Of a stretch of DNA of 64,000 nt, positions 45,558 through 54,204 are shown in pieces. Origin of the DNA: Chitinophagaceae bacterium (lineage in GTDB: Bacteria > Bacteroidota > Bacteroidia > Chitinophagales > Chitinophagaceae); the NCBI GenBank assembly GCA_024103425.1, contig JAGFIS010000041.1:62001-126000 (forward strand). Reading direction: 5' to 3'. Positions within the stretch are counted from its first letter, which is position 1. Each line of letters begins with the position of its first letter. The translations under genes were made by a program, and so were the position numbers. The notes under the pieces are model-generated. The model did no database searches and was not told the DNA's origin. It worked only from the letters and a program-made list of their open reading frames with translations.

Positions 45558-46292
45558 ATGAAGCTAGATGTTATGGCCATTGGTGTGCACCCCGATGATG
45601 TGGAATTGAGTTGTGCGGGTGTGCTGATAATGGAGCAAATGAACGGTAAGACAACAGGAATCATAGACCTTACCCGCGGCGAACTGGGAACCAGGGGGAC
45701 TGCTGCCACAAGAAAGCAGGAAGCTGTAGATGCTGCAAAGGTATTGGGAGTTGCAGTTCGTGAGAATCTCGGCCTGGCAGATGGCTTTTTTGAGAATAAC
45801 AAAGAGACCCAATTGAAAGTAGTCCGTGCCATCAGAAAATACCAGCCCGATGTAATCTTTGCCAACTCATTAGATGACCGGCACCCTGATCATGGCAGGG
45901 CGGCCAAGTTAGTTGAGGATGCTTGTTTTCTTGCAGGTCTGCGAAAAGTGAAAACAAAAGACGGTAAGAAAGATCAGGAGCCGTGGCGACCTTCGTACGT
46001 ATTCCACTACTTACAGGACTATTATCACCGTCCGAGTTTCCTTGTAGATATTTCTGCAGCCATTGATAGAAAGATTGAGGCGATTAAGTGCTATAAAACC
46101 CAGTTCTATACAAAAGGCTATAAGAGTAATGAGCCGCAAACCTATATTTCATCCCCTGAATTCCTGGATGCAATTGTAAGCCGGACTGCAGAGTTTGGAA
46201 AACACATAGGAGTGAAACATGCCGAAGGATTTGTTACCAGAAAAATGATCGGCCTTAAGAACCTCGATGGAATCGTTAAACATAAAACCTAA
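45558..46292 (+). CDS. bshB1: bacillithiol biosynthesis deacetylase BshB1
   Basis: Removes the acetyl group from GlcNAc-malate, the second step of bacillithiol synthesis. I start at the ATG 45558 (244 residues); an in-frame TTG two codons earlier is less likely. The LmbE/PIG-L zinc motif is GVHPDDVELSCAG (His11, Asp13, Asp14, Glu16), with the third ligand region in DDRHPDHGRA. TRGELGTRG and CYKTQFY are typical of BshB1. Cytosolic. bshA and bshC are not in the window. Confidence 0.92.
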   Translation: MKLDVMAIGVHPDDVELSCAGVLIMEQMNGKTTGIIDLTRGELGTRGTAATRKQEAVDAAKVLGVAVRENLGLADGFFENNKETQLKVVRAIRKYQPDVIFANSLDDRHPDHGRAAKLVEDACFLAGLRKVKTKDGKKDQEPWRPSYVFHYLQDYYHRPSFLVDISAAIDRKIEAIKCYKTQFYTKGYKSNEPQTYISSPEFLDAIVSRTAEFGKHIGVKHAEGFVTRKMIGLKNLDGIVKHKT

Positions 46293-46320
46293 ACACCGGT
46301 AGATAATTTGAATTATTTTC

Positions 46321-46845
46321 ATGAAAAATTTTATAGAAGAGTACAGATCATTAGTTCCTGCCCATTTTCACGATACATCCAGATTATGGATATATCAGGC
46401 TGACCGAGAGTTTACAGAAGAGGAAATACAACGACTAATTCCTGAATTGGAAAACTTTAATAGCGAGTGGAACAGCCATGGAGATAAAGTAATGAGCTTT
46501 GTAAAGTTATTCTTCAACCGTTTTATCATTCTGATGGCTGATGAAAGTGTTGTGAGGGTAGGAGGCTGCAGTACAGATGCATCTTATCGGTTTTTAAAGG
46601 CATTGGAAAAGACGTTCGATGTGCAGTTGTTCGATAGGCACTCGATGGCATTTATTGTGGACGATGAGATAAAAGTGATTCATTTTACAGATTTGCAGAA
46701 AGCAGCAGAAGAAGGTGTGATATCCGGAGATACACTTTACTTTAATAACACTGTACTGAATAAGAAAGACTTTATTAATAGTTGGATTGTACTGGCGAAA
46801 GAAAGCTGGCTGTCGTCCAGAGTATCTGCATTCAGTGCTGTATAA
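46321..46845 (+). CDS. conserved hypothetical protein of Bacteroidota
   Basis: A 174-residue soluble protein, no signal peptide or membrane segment. ILMADESVVRVGGCSTDASY and FDVQLFDRHSMAF are the distinctive parts. Homologues in Bacteroidota are often labelled ABC transporter ATPase, but no Walker A or signature motif is visible here, so that label should not be carried over. It follows bshB1 by 28 bases and converges with the HAD gene, whose stop is 2 bases away. Confidence 0.7.
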   Translation: MKNFIEEYRSLVPAHFHDTSRLWIYQADREFTEEEIQRLIPELENFNSEWNSHGDKVMSFVKLFFNRFIILMADESVVRVGGCSTDASYRFLKALEKTFDVQLFDRHSMAFIVDDEIKVIHFTDLQKAAEEGVISGDTLYFNNTVLNKKDFINSWIVLAKESWLSSRVSAFSAV

Positions 46846-46847
46846 TC

Positions 46848-47438
46848 CTAGTCGAATTTTCGGTAGAAAGGATGAGTTGCCAGTTTCAACATCTCTTTGT
46901 CACCACTGCTATCACCGTAGACATAGATATCCGAATAGTCTGAGAGGTTGAATTGTACTTTAATCCGTCGCGACTTCTCCCCGAAATTGCAATTTTCTCC
47001 AACAAGCCTGCCGGTTATTTTACCATTTTTTACTTCGAGTTCGGAGGATATAAGAGAGCAGTTGTTTTGCCGGGCCCAGTACTTCACCCATTGCGATGCA
47101 GAAGCAGTAACGATAACAACATCAACTCCTGATTTGCGAAATCCCTTAATTCTGTCTTTCATTTTACCTCTGATTATTCCGGGGAGTTTCTCTTCAGAAA
47201 ATTTTTGACATAGCCGGTTGAAATCCACCTCATCCATTCCTTTGAAAAAATAGGAGAGCAGTATTTCTTTAGCACGCCGGTTTGAAATTAAATTCAACTT
47301 CATTCCCACGATAAAAGGGCTAAGCAGCAGGAGGCCAATCGTAAGCTTACCGGATCCTTTGCTGAAGCGAATCAGTTCAATCATAGTGTCTTTGGTGGTA
47401 ATGGTACCGTCAAAATCGAAAAATGCTATTTTTTTCAC
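46848..47438 (-). CDS. HAD superfamily phosphatase (HAD-IB, SerB-like)
   Basis: The frame opens at 47501 inside the upstream gene, but the GTG at 47438, six bases after the prenyltransferase stop, puts the start directly before KKIAFFDFDGT and is preferred (196 residues). The nucleophile and acid are Asp8 and Asp10; VIVTASAS is motif II and VYGDSSGDKEML motif IV. A helical cap lies at about 25-85. In Bacteroidota and Proteobacteria such HAD domains often sit beside or fused to UbiA-family proteins, which suggests that it dephosphorylates the prenyl-linked product of the preceding gene. Confidence 0.85.
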   Translation of the reverse strand: MKKIAFFDFDGTITTKDTMIELIRFSKGSGKLTIGLLLLSPFIVGMKLNLISNRRAKEILLSYFFKGMDEVDFNRLCQKFSEEKLPGIIRGKMKDRIKGFRKSGVDVVIVTASASQWVKYWARQNNCSLISSELEVKNGKITGRLVGENCNFGEKSRRIKVQFNLSDYSDIYVYGDSSGDKEMLKLATHPFYRKFD

Positions 47439-47443
47439 TGCAT

Positions 47444-48331
47444 TTATTTTAACCAGGTGATATCCTTTACATAAAGGATAAGGTAGAAACTGATAATCCA
47501 CAAAACGATGGTGGCCTGGATAAACCTGTCGCGGTAAAGAATTTTCACCGGCGACTCTGATTTTTCTTTTATGTATATCAACTGCAGGTAGCGGAAGAGT
47601 CCGGCAAGCACGAAGATGCAGGTGTAATATAAGCGATGAGTGCCCAGGCGGTCGATAACTTCGGGTGACATAGTGTACATGAAATATGCCACGATCATTA
47701 CCGCAGAGACCAAAGCAGATGAGATATTAATAAAGTCGAGATTGTACCCTCTTATGGATTGTCGCATTTCGGCTCCCGACCTCAGCTTCAGGAGGACATC
47801 ATCCCTTCTTTTGCCAAGACCGAGAAACAATGCTAAAAGGAACACCATAATCACTAACCACTCACTGAGAGGCACACCGATGATTATAGCCCCGGCTTTA
47901 ACCCTTAGAACGAATCCTACAGCTATAATAAAGATATCAAGTATGGCAATCTTTTTAAGTCCTAAGGAATAAGCAAGGTTAAGAATCCAGTAAAGAAGAA
48001 GGATTGCCAGAAAGTTTTTACTGATGAAATATGCTCCACCCATTCCTGCCATAAGAAGTAGAATACCTATGACCAGGGCTACCCCTTTATGGACTTTTCC
48101 GGATGCTATGGGACGGAATTTTTTCTCCGGATGCTTCCTGTCGTCCTCTACATCACGATAATCATTCAGAATATAAACCGAAGAGGCAACGAAAGAAAAA
48201 CAGAAGAACCCTTCCAGAACATGATATACGGATTCAAGTATGAATAACTCCCCACTAAAGAATAATGGCAGGAAAAGAAAAGTGTTCTTTATCCAGTCTT
48301 TAGGACGTAAGAGTTTTATATACTGCTTCAT
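47444..48331 (-). CDS. UbiA-family prenyl-phosphate phosphoribosyltransferase-like protein
   Basis: A 295-residue protein with about nine membrane segments. The first Asp-rich motif NDYRDVEDDRKHPEKKFRPI (residues 56-75) is the form seen in decaprenyl-phosphate phosphoribosyltransferase (the DprE-pathway enzyme of mycobacteria) rather than in quinone or heme prenyltransferases. The reaction would be transfer of 5-phosphoribose from PRPP to a polyprenyl phosphate at the inner membrane. Its ATG overlaps the stop of the upstream membrane-protein gene by 4 bases, and a HAD phosphatase gene follows. Confidence 0.83.
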   Translation of the reverse strand: MKQYIKLLRPKDWIKNTFLFLPLFFSGELFILESVYHVLEGFFCFSFVASSVYILNDYRDVEDDRKHPEKKFRPIASGKVHKGVALVIGILLLMAGMGGAYFISKNFLAILLLYWILNLAYSLGLKKIAILDIFIIAVGFVLRVKAGAIIIGVPLSEWLVIMVFLLALFLGLGKRRDDVLLKLRSGAEMRQSIRGYNLDFINISSALVSAVMIVAYFMYTMSPEVIDRLGTHRLYYTCIFVLAGLFRYLQLIYIKEKSESPVKILYRDRFIQATIVLWIISFYLILYVKDITWLK

Positions 48332-49485
48332 ACTTCATTTTTGATTCCTTTATATCGCTGTACTATTTCCTGTTCTATCAGCCAGAGCATCATCGTAATG
48401 AAGATCATTATAATAGGAACCAGGAATAACCGGGTTTGGTATGCAACAACTGTAATATAGTGAACAGCAAACCAAATCGGTACTATCCCTATAAACCACA
48501 CTTTTAAAATATGGGGAAATGCTTTAAATCTGTATAAGATAATAAAAGGAATCACCCCAAAAGTTCCTAGTAGCGCCATATATGCTTTAAATCCTGTCGG
48601 ACTTAATAAGTTAAGTTTTAACATAGGAAGACCTGCAGGCACTCTCCATTCCTGTTGAGGAGGGTATCCGTAATAAATTCTTAATCCGGCGAAGATGCTA
48701 AAGAAAATAACATACAGTATTCCAACAAATACCCATGTCTTTAGTTTGGGAAATTTTATTTCCTTAATATTCAACCTCATGAACGAGAAATTTGTGAAAT
48801 CGGTTGCTGAAATAAAATACAGGAAAGGAATTAATAAGCCCGTTTCTCGATTAAATGCAGCTAATGGTGTAATTAAGAATAACCATTTGGGACTCCACTT
48901 ATGGATAATCAAATTAGCAGTGAGTAGATAAAGTATTATGTCAGTATAGGTGTTCAATGATAAGTCAGCGACATCGGACGTATTACCCATTGCGATTGAA
49001 ACAAATGAAAGTCCTAAAAATATAAGCCATTTACTTTTGACAAAGGCGCCCCATAATCTCCAACATAAATAGAAAATAAAGAAGTGCTGAATGAATCTGA
49101 AAAGGGAGAAAATGATAAAGTATTTCAGTGCATCCGGGTTACTTACAAGGTCAAGAAAAGTATCTCTTTTTTCATTGGGGCCGGAAGTATTTTTAATTGT
49201 AAAGTGAAGTTCATTAGGAATTGGAATTACTTTATCGATAGTATGATTATAAACCCACATTGCACCTTCAACCATATATGGACTCAAAATCCGGTATTGC
49301 CAAGGATTGAAAAAAGAAGATTGACCGGCCATCAAGTCTTTATGCCTGGAATAGGTTAAGTACCCATTGCCATAGTAGTAACTTGCAAATAAAGGAAATA
49401 AAGAAAGCAGAGCAAAACAAAAACATATAAAGAGTTGTCTGCCTCTAGTTTTTTTGGGCCACAAGGGTGTAATGGGGGTAGACAT
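48328..49485 (-). CDS. multi-pass membrane protein, possibly GT-C-like
   Basis: A 385-residue integral membrane protein with roughly nine or ten segments. The large first periplasmic loop (after about residue 35) contains FNPWQYRILSPYM, a pattern seen in uncharacterised GT-C-like glycosyltransferase-related proteins of Bacteroidota; the assignment is weak. The gene overlaps the methyltransferase gene upstream by 41 bases and the UbiA gene downstream by 4, so the three are translationally linked. A role in using a polyprenyl-linked sugar is plausible from context only. Confidence 0.65.
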   Translation of the reverse strand: MSTPITPLWPKKTRGRQLFICFCFALLSLFPLFASYYYGNGYLTYSRHKDLMAGQSSFFNPWQYRILSPYMVEGAMWVYNHTIDKVIPIPNELHFTIKNTSGPNEKRDTFLDLVSNPDALKYFIIFSLFRFIQHFFIFYLCWRLWGAFVKSKWLIFLGLSFVSIAMGNTSDVADLSLNTYTDIILYLLTANLIIHKWSPKWLFLITPLAAFNRETGLLIPFLYFISATDFTNFSFMRLNIKEIKFPKLKTWVFVGILYVIFFSIFAGLRIYYGYPPQQEWRVPAGLPMLKLNLLSPTGFKAYMALLGTFGVIPFIILYRFKAFPHILKVWFIGIVPIWFAVHYITVVAYQTRLFLVPIIMIFITMMLWLIEQEIVQRYKGIKNEV

Positions 49486-50101
49486 ACATTCGCCTTTTAT
49501 CTTGTTTAATTATTTTTAATTTATTCTTTTCCAGAAGCTCTTTTGCTCTATCCATTTTTAGTTCATTTCCAATCTCACCTGCAAAGACCATATCGTGCAT
49601 TTTATTAAATAAAACCAGTGGACTGGAGGCGTTAATGTCTTTCAGAACTAACCTGGCTCCGGGTTTCATGATCGCTGTCAGATTGGCTAAAAATGATTCC
49701 TGCTGCTTCTTAGGTACATGATGCAGTACATCTATCAGAAAGATGATGTCCATTTTACCCAACTCTTCAGGAAAATTACTACCATCAAACGTTTCGAAAT
49801 GGTGTTTTATTTGAACATTTTGAGAAAATAACTCTTTTGCATTGTGAATCAGTCTCTCAGTTATTTCAATTCCGTAAACACTTTCAGGATTATCAGCAAA
49901 TTTGGATACTAATAGCAAGAACTGCCCACTGCCACAGCCCACATCTCCGACTTTATCTCCGGGTTTTACTAAAGAAATCAGGTCTATAAAAGGGCAGATA
50001 TAGGTACGATAACGGATTTTAAGGGTGTCAAACAGACCGGCCTTAAATTCTGTTTCACATAAGAAGTTTACAATCTCCTTGTTTTCAAGTTTTGGTGCCA
50101 T
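49445..50101 (-). CDS. class I SAM-dependent methyltransferase
   Basis: A 218-residue Rossmann-fold methyltransferase. Motif I is KVGDVGCGSGQFLLL (about 49-63), the acidic loop YGIEITERLI ends strand 2, and IIFLIDVLHHVPKKQQ is the motif IV region. The substrate is unknown; neighbours suggest a lipid, glycan or prenyl-linked compound. It is the first gene of a tight four-gene operon (methyltransferase, membrane protein, UbiA-like, HAD). Confidence 0.85.
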   Translation of the reverse strand: MAPKLENKEIVNFLCETEFKAGLFDTLKIRYRTYICPFIDLISLVKPGDKVGDVGCGSGQFLLLVSKFADNPESVYGIEITERLIHNAKELFSQNVQIKHHFETFDGSNFPEELGKMDIIFLIDVLHHVPKKQQESFLANLTAIMKPGARLVLKDINASSPLVLFNKMHDMVFAGEIGNELKMDRAKELLEKNKLKIIKQDKRRMYVYPHYTLVAQKN

Positions 50102-50211
50102 GCAGTATTAATAGGGTTACTCTGCAAATTAAATACAAAATGTGGAAAACTTTATATAATTAAGTTTTATTATTCACTAAAAAACTGCAGGTATTTACAG
50201 TTGTAAAGACA

Positions 50212-50325
50212 ATGAATGATTCTATGAAACAAGATGTATTAGATCTCTCCGGTATAGATAGTACAGTAGCTCCCGGAGAAAACTTGTTTATTTATGCTAG
50301 CCTTACACGCATAAGGTTTTCATAA
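50212..50325 (+). CDS. possible small ORF, 37 codons
   Basis: ATG at 50212 opens a 37-codon frame (MNDSMKQDVLDLSGIDSTVA to IRFS) ending in TAA at 50323-50325, in the gap between the divergent methyltransferase gene and the GLPGLI gene. No ribosome-binding site or promoter is obvious. It could be a small peptide gene, or chance. No homologue is recognised. Confidence 0.2.
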   Translation: MNDSMKQDVLDLSGIDSTVAPGENLFIYASLTRIRFS

Positions 50326-50337
50326 TAAAAGGCCATC

Positions 50338-50370
50338 AAAAAAAACTGTCTCAAATTTTGTTTTGATACA
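50338..50370 (-). terminator. terminator of the GLPGLI/TonB-dependent operon
   Basis: On the minus strand CTGTATCAAA pairs with TTTGAGACAG (one mismatch; 50345-50370) and is followed by seven or eight T. It lies about 30 bases after the GLPGLI stop at 50399. Confidence 0.65.
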
Positions 50371-50398
50371 GCCTCTTTTTGTCGAATATTAGATATCA

Positions 50399-51172
50399 TT
50401 AAATCATAATTCTCCAGATCATACTATCATCATTGTTTCCAAACCCTCTTCCGCTACGGTTATTTTGAAATCGGTCTTTTAAGCTTTCAATCAGTTGGAG
50501 CTTGCTGCTCTTTTCGGCCTTTGAGTCTATTGGAGCTACAATTCTGTCAGGTTTTACATCCACGACACTCACCTTAGTGGCATACCAGGTAGTGTGCAGG
50601 CGATTAATTACAAGACCGAGGATAGTACCCGGTAATCCGGTAAAACCTTCAGGACCACCTTGTGCCAGAATTTCGTTAGTGTAGAATGCAACAACAAACA
50701 CTGAATCCATAATGATAGCAGTAGCTCTTCTGCAGTTGAATCCTGCTATCTCACGATAGTCGTTTGTGAGCTTCCAGTTAATATGTCCGATGGGGTCGGT
50801 AAGGAGGTAATTCTTTTCAAATACACTCTTCAGAGATATTTGTTCTCCTTTTACAAAGTCGGTAAATACTTCGTCGTCTTCACTGCCTTGTCCCATTCTA
50901 AAGAAGCCACCGCCTCTTCCGCCCATTCCGGCATTGTTTTCCTGTGGAATAGCTTTGTACAAAGACTTTTTGCCGTCTGTTTCGTAAGAGTAGAACGAAG
51001 AAGAATACTGAGGCATATTCTGCTTAAACCTGTCCAGCATCTCCGCCGGGATAGAGGCCCACGTGTTTACTTTCTTTTCGTATTCGATTTTAACTTCCTT
51101 AAGTATCGGGCTCTGAGCTGAACTAACAGCAACCCAAAAGCTTAAACCAACTAATAGAAATATCTTTTTCAT
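50399..51172 (-). CDS. GLPGLI family secreted protein
   Basis: A 257-residue protein with a signal peptide ending VSSAQ. The family-defining motif is GLPGTILGLVI (about 177-187), preceded by the typical GFNCRRAT and AFYTNEIL. A Gly/Arg-rich segment (GMGGRGGGFF) interrupts the N-terminal half. The family is common in Bacteroidota, has no proven activity, and is usually encoded beside a TonB-dependent-receptor-like barrel, as here (19 bases downstream of it). Confidence 0.88.
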   Translation of the reverse strand: MKKIFLLVGLSFWVAVSSAQSPILKEVKIEYEKKVNTWASIPAEMLDRFKQNMPQYSSSFYSYETDGKKSLYKAIPQENNAGMGGRGGGFFRMGQGSEDDEVFTDFVKGEQISLKSVFEKNYLLTDPIGHINWKLTNDYREIAGFNCRRATAIIMDSVFVVAFYTNEILAQGGPEGFTGLPGTILGLVINRLHTTWYATKVSVVDVKPDRIVAPIDSKAEKSSKLQLIESLKDRFQNNRSGRGFGNNDDSMIWRIMI

Positions 51173-51191
51173 AAAATAATTTTTAAAGGGT

Positions 51192-54002
51192 TTAGAATCT
51201 CATTCCTCTCATCATTCCACCTCCACGTGAACCACCTGAAGACGAACTTCCTGCACCGGTAGTGTTGAAGTTATATGTCAGGGTTAGCAGTCCATATCTC
51301 TGGAATGTCAAATAGTTTCTTTCTATAATCGCATTCGGTTGAATAATTCTTTCATATCCTTTGTTTTGGTCGAGGATATCGTTCACGCTGAAACGCAGTG
51401 TGAGTTGCTCTTTCTTGAGGAATCTTTTCTCAATATACGCATTCCACAATGTCATCTCGTTCTTAGTGTCGGTTGGATCTAACTGTTGCCTGTGTTCGTA
51501 AGAAATATCAGTACCGAGGTCTATTTTACCCGGTAAGGTCACACGGCCGTCGAAACTGATATTTTGAATCCAATAGTCTTTACCTGCAGCTGTACTGATG
51601 CTTGAGGTTGACGAATTGTAGGAAGGTCTGTATCGGAGTTCCAGTTCATATTTCTGTACATCTCTCTTACTTAACTCAAGCCCCGGAGTAATGTTGAAGC
51701 TGCTCGACAGGTTTTCTTTTCCGTTGATGAAGTTGGTGTTCTTAGAAATTGAAGAACTTGGTGAGATACCTATTCTCCATGTCTTACCCACTTGGCGTGA
51801 ATAGTTACCACTGAAGCTTATTGAATAGTTTACTCCATCTACGTTGATGTACTTGGTCACACGTCGTCCCATCTGATCAATCGTATAACTGCTGCTGATC
51901 TGATTGCTTGTCGAGTTATAGTTCAACCTCAGGAAGATGTACTGATCTTGCAGCATCTGGAAACTGTTGAAGTTCAATCCGATGCTGTTGCGGAAAGACT
52001 GTCTGAGATCAGGGTTGCCAACAACTATGTTCAAAGGATCGCTGTTGTTCTTCAATGGCTGTAACTGATCAATAGTCGGTGCTTGTGTGCTACCGTTATA
52101 GTTGATACTGATGGTAGATGCAGCACTCAGCTTATACCGCAAATCTGCTCTCGGGAAGATGTTTGTATAACCGTATGGTCTTCTTGTATGATCAAAGTTG
52201 TCTTCCTGTACATAATCTGTTCTTGCCAGGCTACCACCGGCTGAAAAAGTGAGTTTTTTACCGTTATAACGGTAGTTCAAACCTCCGGTGTTAGTATTAT
52301 AGATGTACTTAAAATCACTGCTCAGAGAGTCTACCAAAATAGCATATTTATCATTCACGTCTTTGTTGTAGGTAAGGCGTACCTGATCGTTGTTGTTGTG
52401 ATTGTAACTGTAATTGATTTCTAAGAATCCTTTTTTACCCAGCGGATTTGTATAACTAATTCTAGCTTCCAGTGTTGTTGTTTTCGTAGTATTCACCTTG
52501 TTCTGGTCAGTATTTTCTGTTCTGATCAGTGCACCGGTCGGGTCATAGTATTTAGCTTCGTTGTTCAGGAATCCATCACTGGTTGAATTATTATACCTCT
52601 GGTTGAAATTGATACTGATGGTTCTTCCCGGAGTTTTAAATCTCTTTCTGTAGAAAGCATTCGTATTAAAGGCTTCTGATTCGCCATGGTTGGTGTTCAG
52701 ACTGGTGCTGCTGTTTACCAGATCGCGGGTTTCACTCAACGACTCAGATAAGCTCTTAGTGTAATTATCTGAAGTGTTTCTGCTTCCTGAGGCAGTAATC
52801 TTAAACTGTGATGTAGAATCTAAGGTAAGGTCTAAAACACCGCTCAGGCTTTGACGAATCTGGCTGGAGTTACTGGAAGAATTGTTTCTGCTGTAGTACA
52901 AGCTGTCAAACAGTGTATTCTCACTGAAGGAACTCCCACCTGCACGGATATCAATCTTATTAAACAAGTAGTTGCCACCTGCTGAATTCTTGCCTTCGTT
53001 CCATTTATCACTGTAATGCGCCCCAGCTTTTATACTTTCGGGGAGTCCCTGACCGAAGAAATTACCCGCATCGAGACCGTCATCACCGAAGCCACCCATT
53101 CCGCGACCAAAACCACCTCTGAATCCACCGAATCCATCATTGAATCCGAGGGATCCCTGGTCGCTCCAGCTTAAACCGGTTTGATCCGTACTGCTTGCTA
53201 CGCCAAATACAGAAAGTTTTCTCTTAGATTTGAATGAGTTTAGCATCCCCGTCAGATTATAGTATTTATCTAATCCTCCGGCAGATACTTTACCGAAATA
53301 TCCTTTCTTGGCGCCATCTTTAAGTTTTAAATCAATCGTCCTTACTTCCTGACCGTCGTCAATACCGGTAAAGGCTGCCTGATCACTTCTCTTATCATAA
53401 ACCTGTACCTTCTGGATGGCATCAGCCCTCAGGTTTTTAGTTGCAACCGTGGGATCATCACTGAAGAATTCATCACCATCAACCAGTACTTTTTCTACCT
53501 GTTTTCCCTGTGCAACGATTTTCCCGTCCTTATCCACCTGTATTCCCGGCAATTCTTTAAGCAGTTCTTCAACAGTGGCGTTTTCTCTTACCTTGAAGCT
53601 ATCTGCCATATACTCGGTGGTGTCTCCCTTAATACGAACAGGAGGAGGAGAAATAACAATCTCATCCAACAACAGCGCTGTTTGAGTCATTGGAATCTCT
53701 CTGTATTCTACAGGTTCTCCACCCACAACATCAAAAAAATCGACATAGTCGACATATTTCGGGTAACTCACCAATAGGATGTACGCACCGTCCTTAAGGT
53801 TATTTATGGTAAAGTTTCCGTTTTTGTCAGTCCTGACACTTGTTTGCAGAACAGAGTCACCTTGGTTTACGACTGCTACGGAAGCCAATTCGATCGGTGC
53901 CTGAGCAACCGTGTCTTTAACGGTACCTTTTACAGTAGCTTTTTGGGCAAAGACTCCACTCGCAATCGACAGGGTAAACAGAATTAATAATACTTTTTTC
54001 AT
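51192..54002 (-). CDS. TonB-dependent receptor-like outer-membrane beta-barrel protein
   Basis: A 936-residue protein: signal peptide (to VFAQ), a carboxypeptidase-regulatory-like beta-sandwich (about 22-105, KATVKGTVKDTVAQAPIELA), a plug domain (about 115-220, VEELLKELPGIQVDKDGKIV and VLVDGDEFFSDDP), then a large Ser/Asn-rich barrel. The C-terminus is unusual: LTLTYNFNTT followed by a Gly/Ser/Arg tail (GGSRGGGMMRGMRF) in place of a terminal aromatic strand. The pair with GLPGLI suggests handling of a peptide, metal or siderophore; the substrate is unknown. Confidence 0.87.
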   Translation of the reverse strand: MKKVLLILFTLSIASGVFAQKATVKGTVKDTVAQAPIELASVAVVNQGDSVLQTSVRTDKNGNFTINNLKDGAYILLVSYPKYVDYVDFFDVVGGEPVEYREIPMTQTALLLDEIVISPPPVRIKGDTTEYMADSFKVRENATVEELLKELPGIQVDKDGKIVAQGKQVEKVLVDGDEFFSDDPTVATKNLRADAIQKVQVYDKRSDQAAFTGIDDGQEVRTIDLKLKDGAKKGYFGKVSAGGLDKYYNLTGMLNSFKSKRKLSVFGVASSTDQTGLSWSDQGSLGFNDGFGGFRGGFGRGMGGFGDDGLDAGNFFGQGLPESIKAGAHYSDKWNEGKNSAGGNYLFNKIDIRAGGSSFSENTLFDSLYYSRNNSSSNSSQIRQSLSGVLDLTLDSTSQFKITASGSRNTSDNYTKSLSESLSETRDLVNSSTSLNTNHGESEAFNTNAFYRKRFKTPGRTISINFNQRYNNSTSDGFLNNEAKYYDPTGALIRTENTDQNKVNTTKTTTLEARISYTNPLGKKGFLEINYSYNHNNNDQVRLTYNKDVNDKYAILVDSLSSDFKYIYNTNTGGLNYRYNGKKLTFSAGGSLARTDYVQEDNFDHTRRPYGYTNIFPRADLRYKLSAASTISINYNGSTQAPTIDQLQPLKNNSDPLNIVVGNPDLRQSFRNSIGLNFNSFQMLQDQYIFLRLNYNSTSNQISSSYTIDQMGRRVTKYINVDGVNYSISFSGNYSRQVGKTWRIGISPSSSISKNTNFINGKENLSSSFNITPGLELSKRDVQKYELELRYRPSYNSSTSSISTAAGKDYWIQNISFDGRVTLPGKIDLGTDISYEHRQQLDPTDTKNEMTLWNAYIEKRFLKKEQLTLRFSVNDILDQNKGYERIIQPNAIIERNYLTFQRYGLLTLTYNFNTTGAGSSSSGGSRGGGMMRGMRF

Positions 54003-54204
54003 ACTGATTTTAATGTGTGCGGTAATTAGACGTAAAAATATCCCAGGTTCCGCCTAACAAGGTCTTAAAACTACACAAACGGTCGTTTGAACGGTCTATT
54101 GGAAAAAAAAGAGGTGTTTTTTTTTAGAAAGTACGGAAATATTCGTAGTTATTCCGGATAAGAGATTTTTATAAACTTCCTGTTAAGGAGAAAAAATGAG
54201 AATT

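Noticed and set aside
46321..46845. ABC transporter ATPase label for this gene
   Set aside because: No Walker A, Walker B or LSGGQ-like motif is present; kept as conserved hypothetical.
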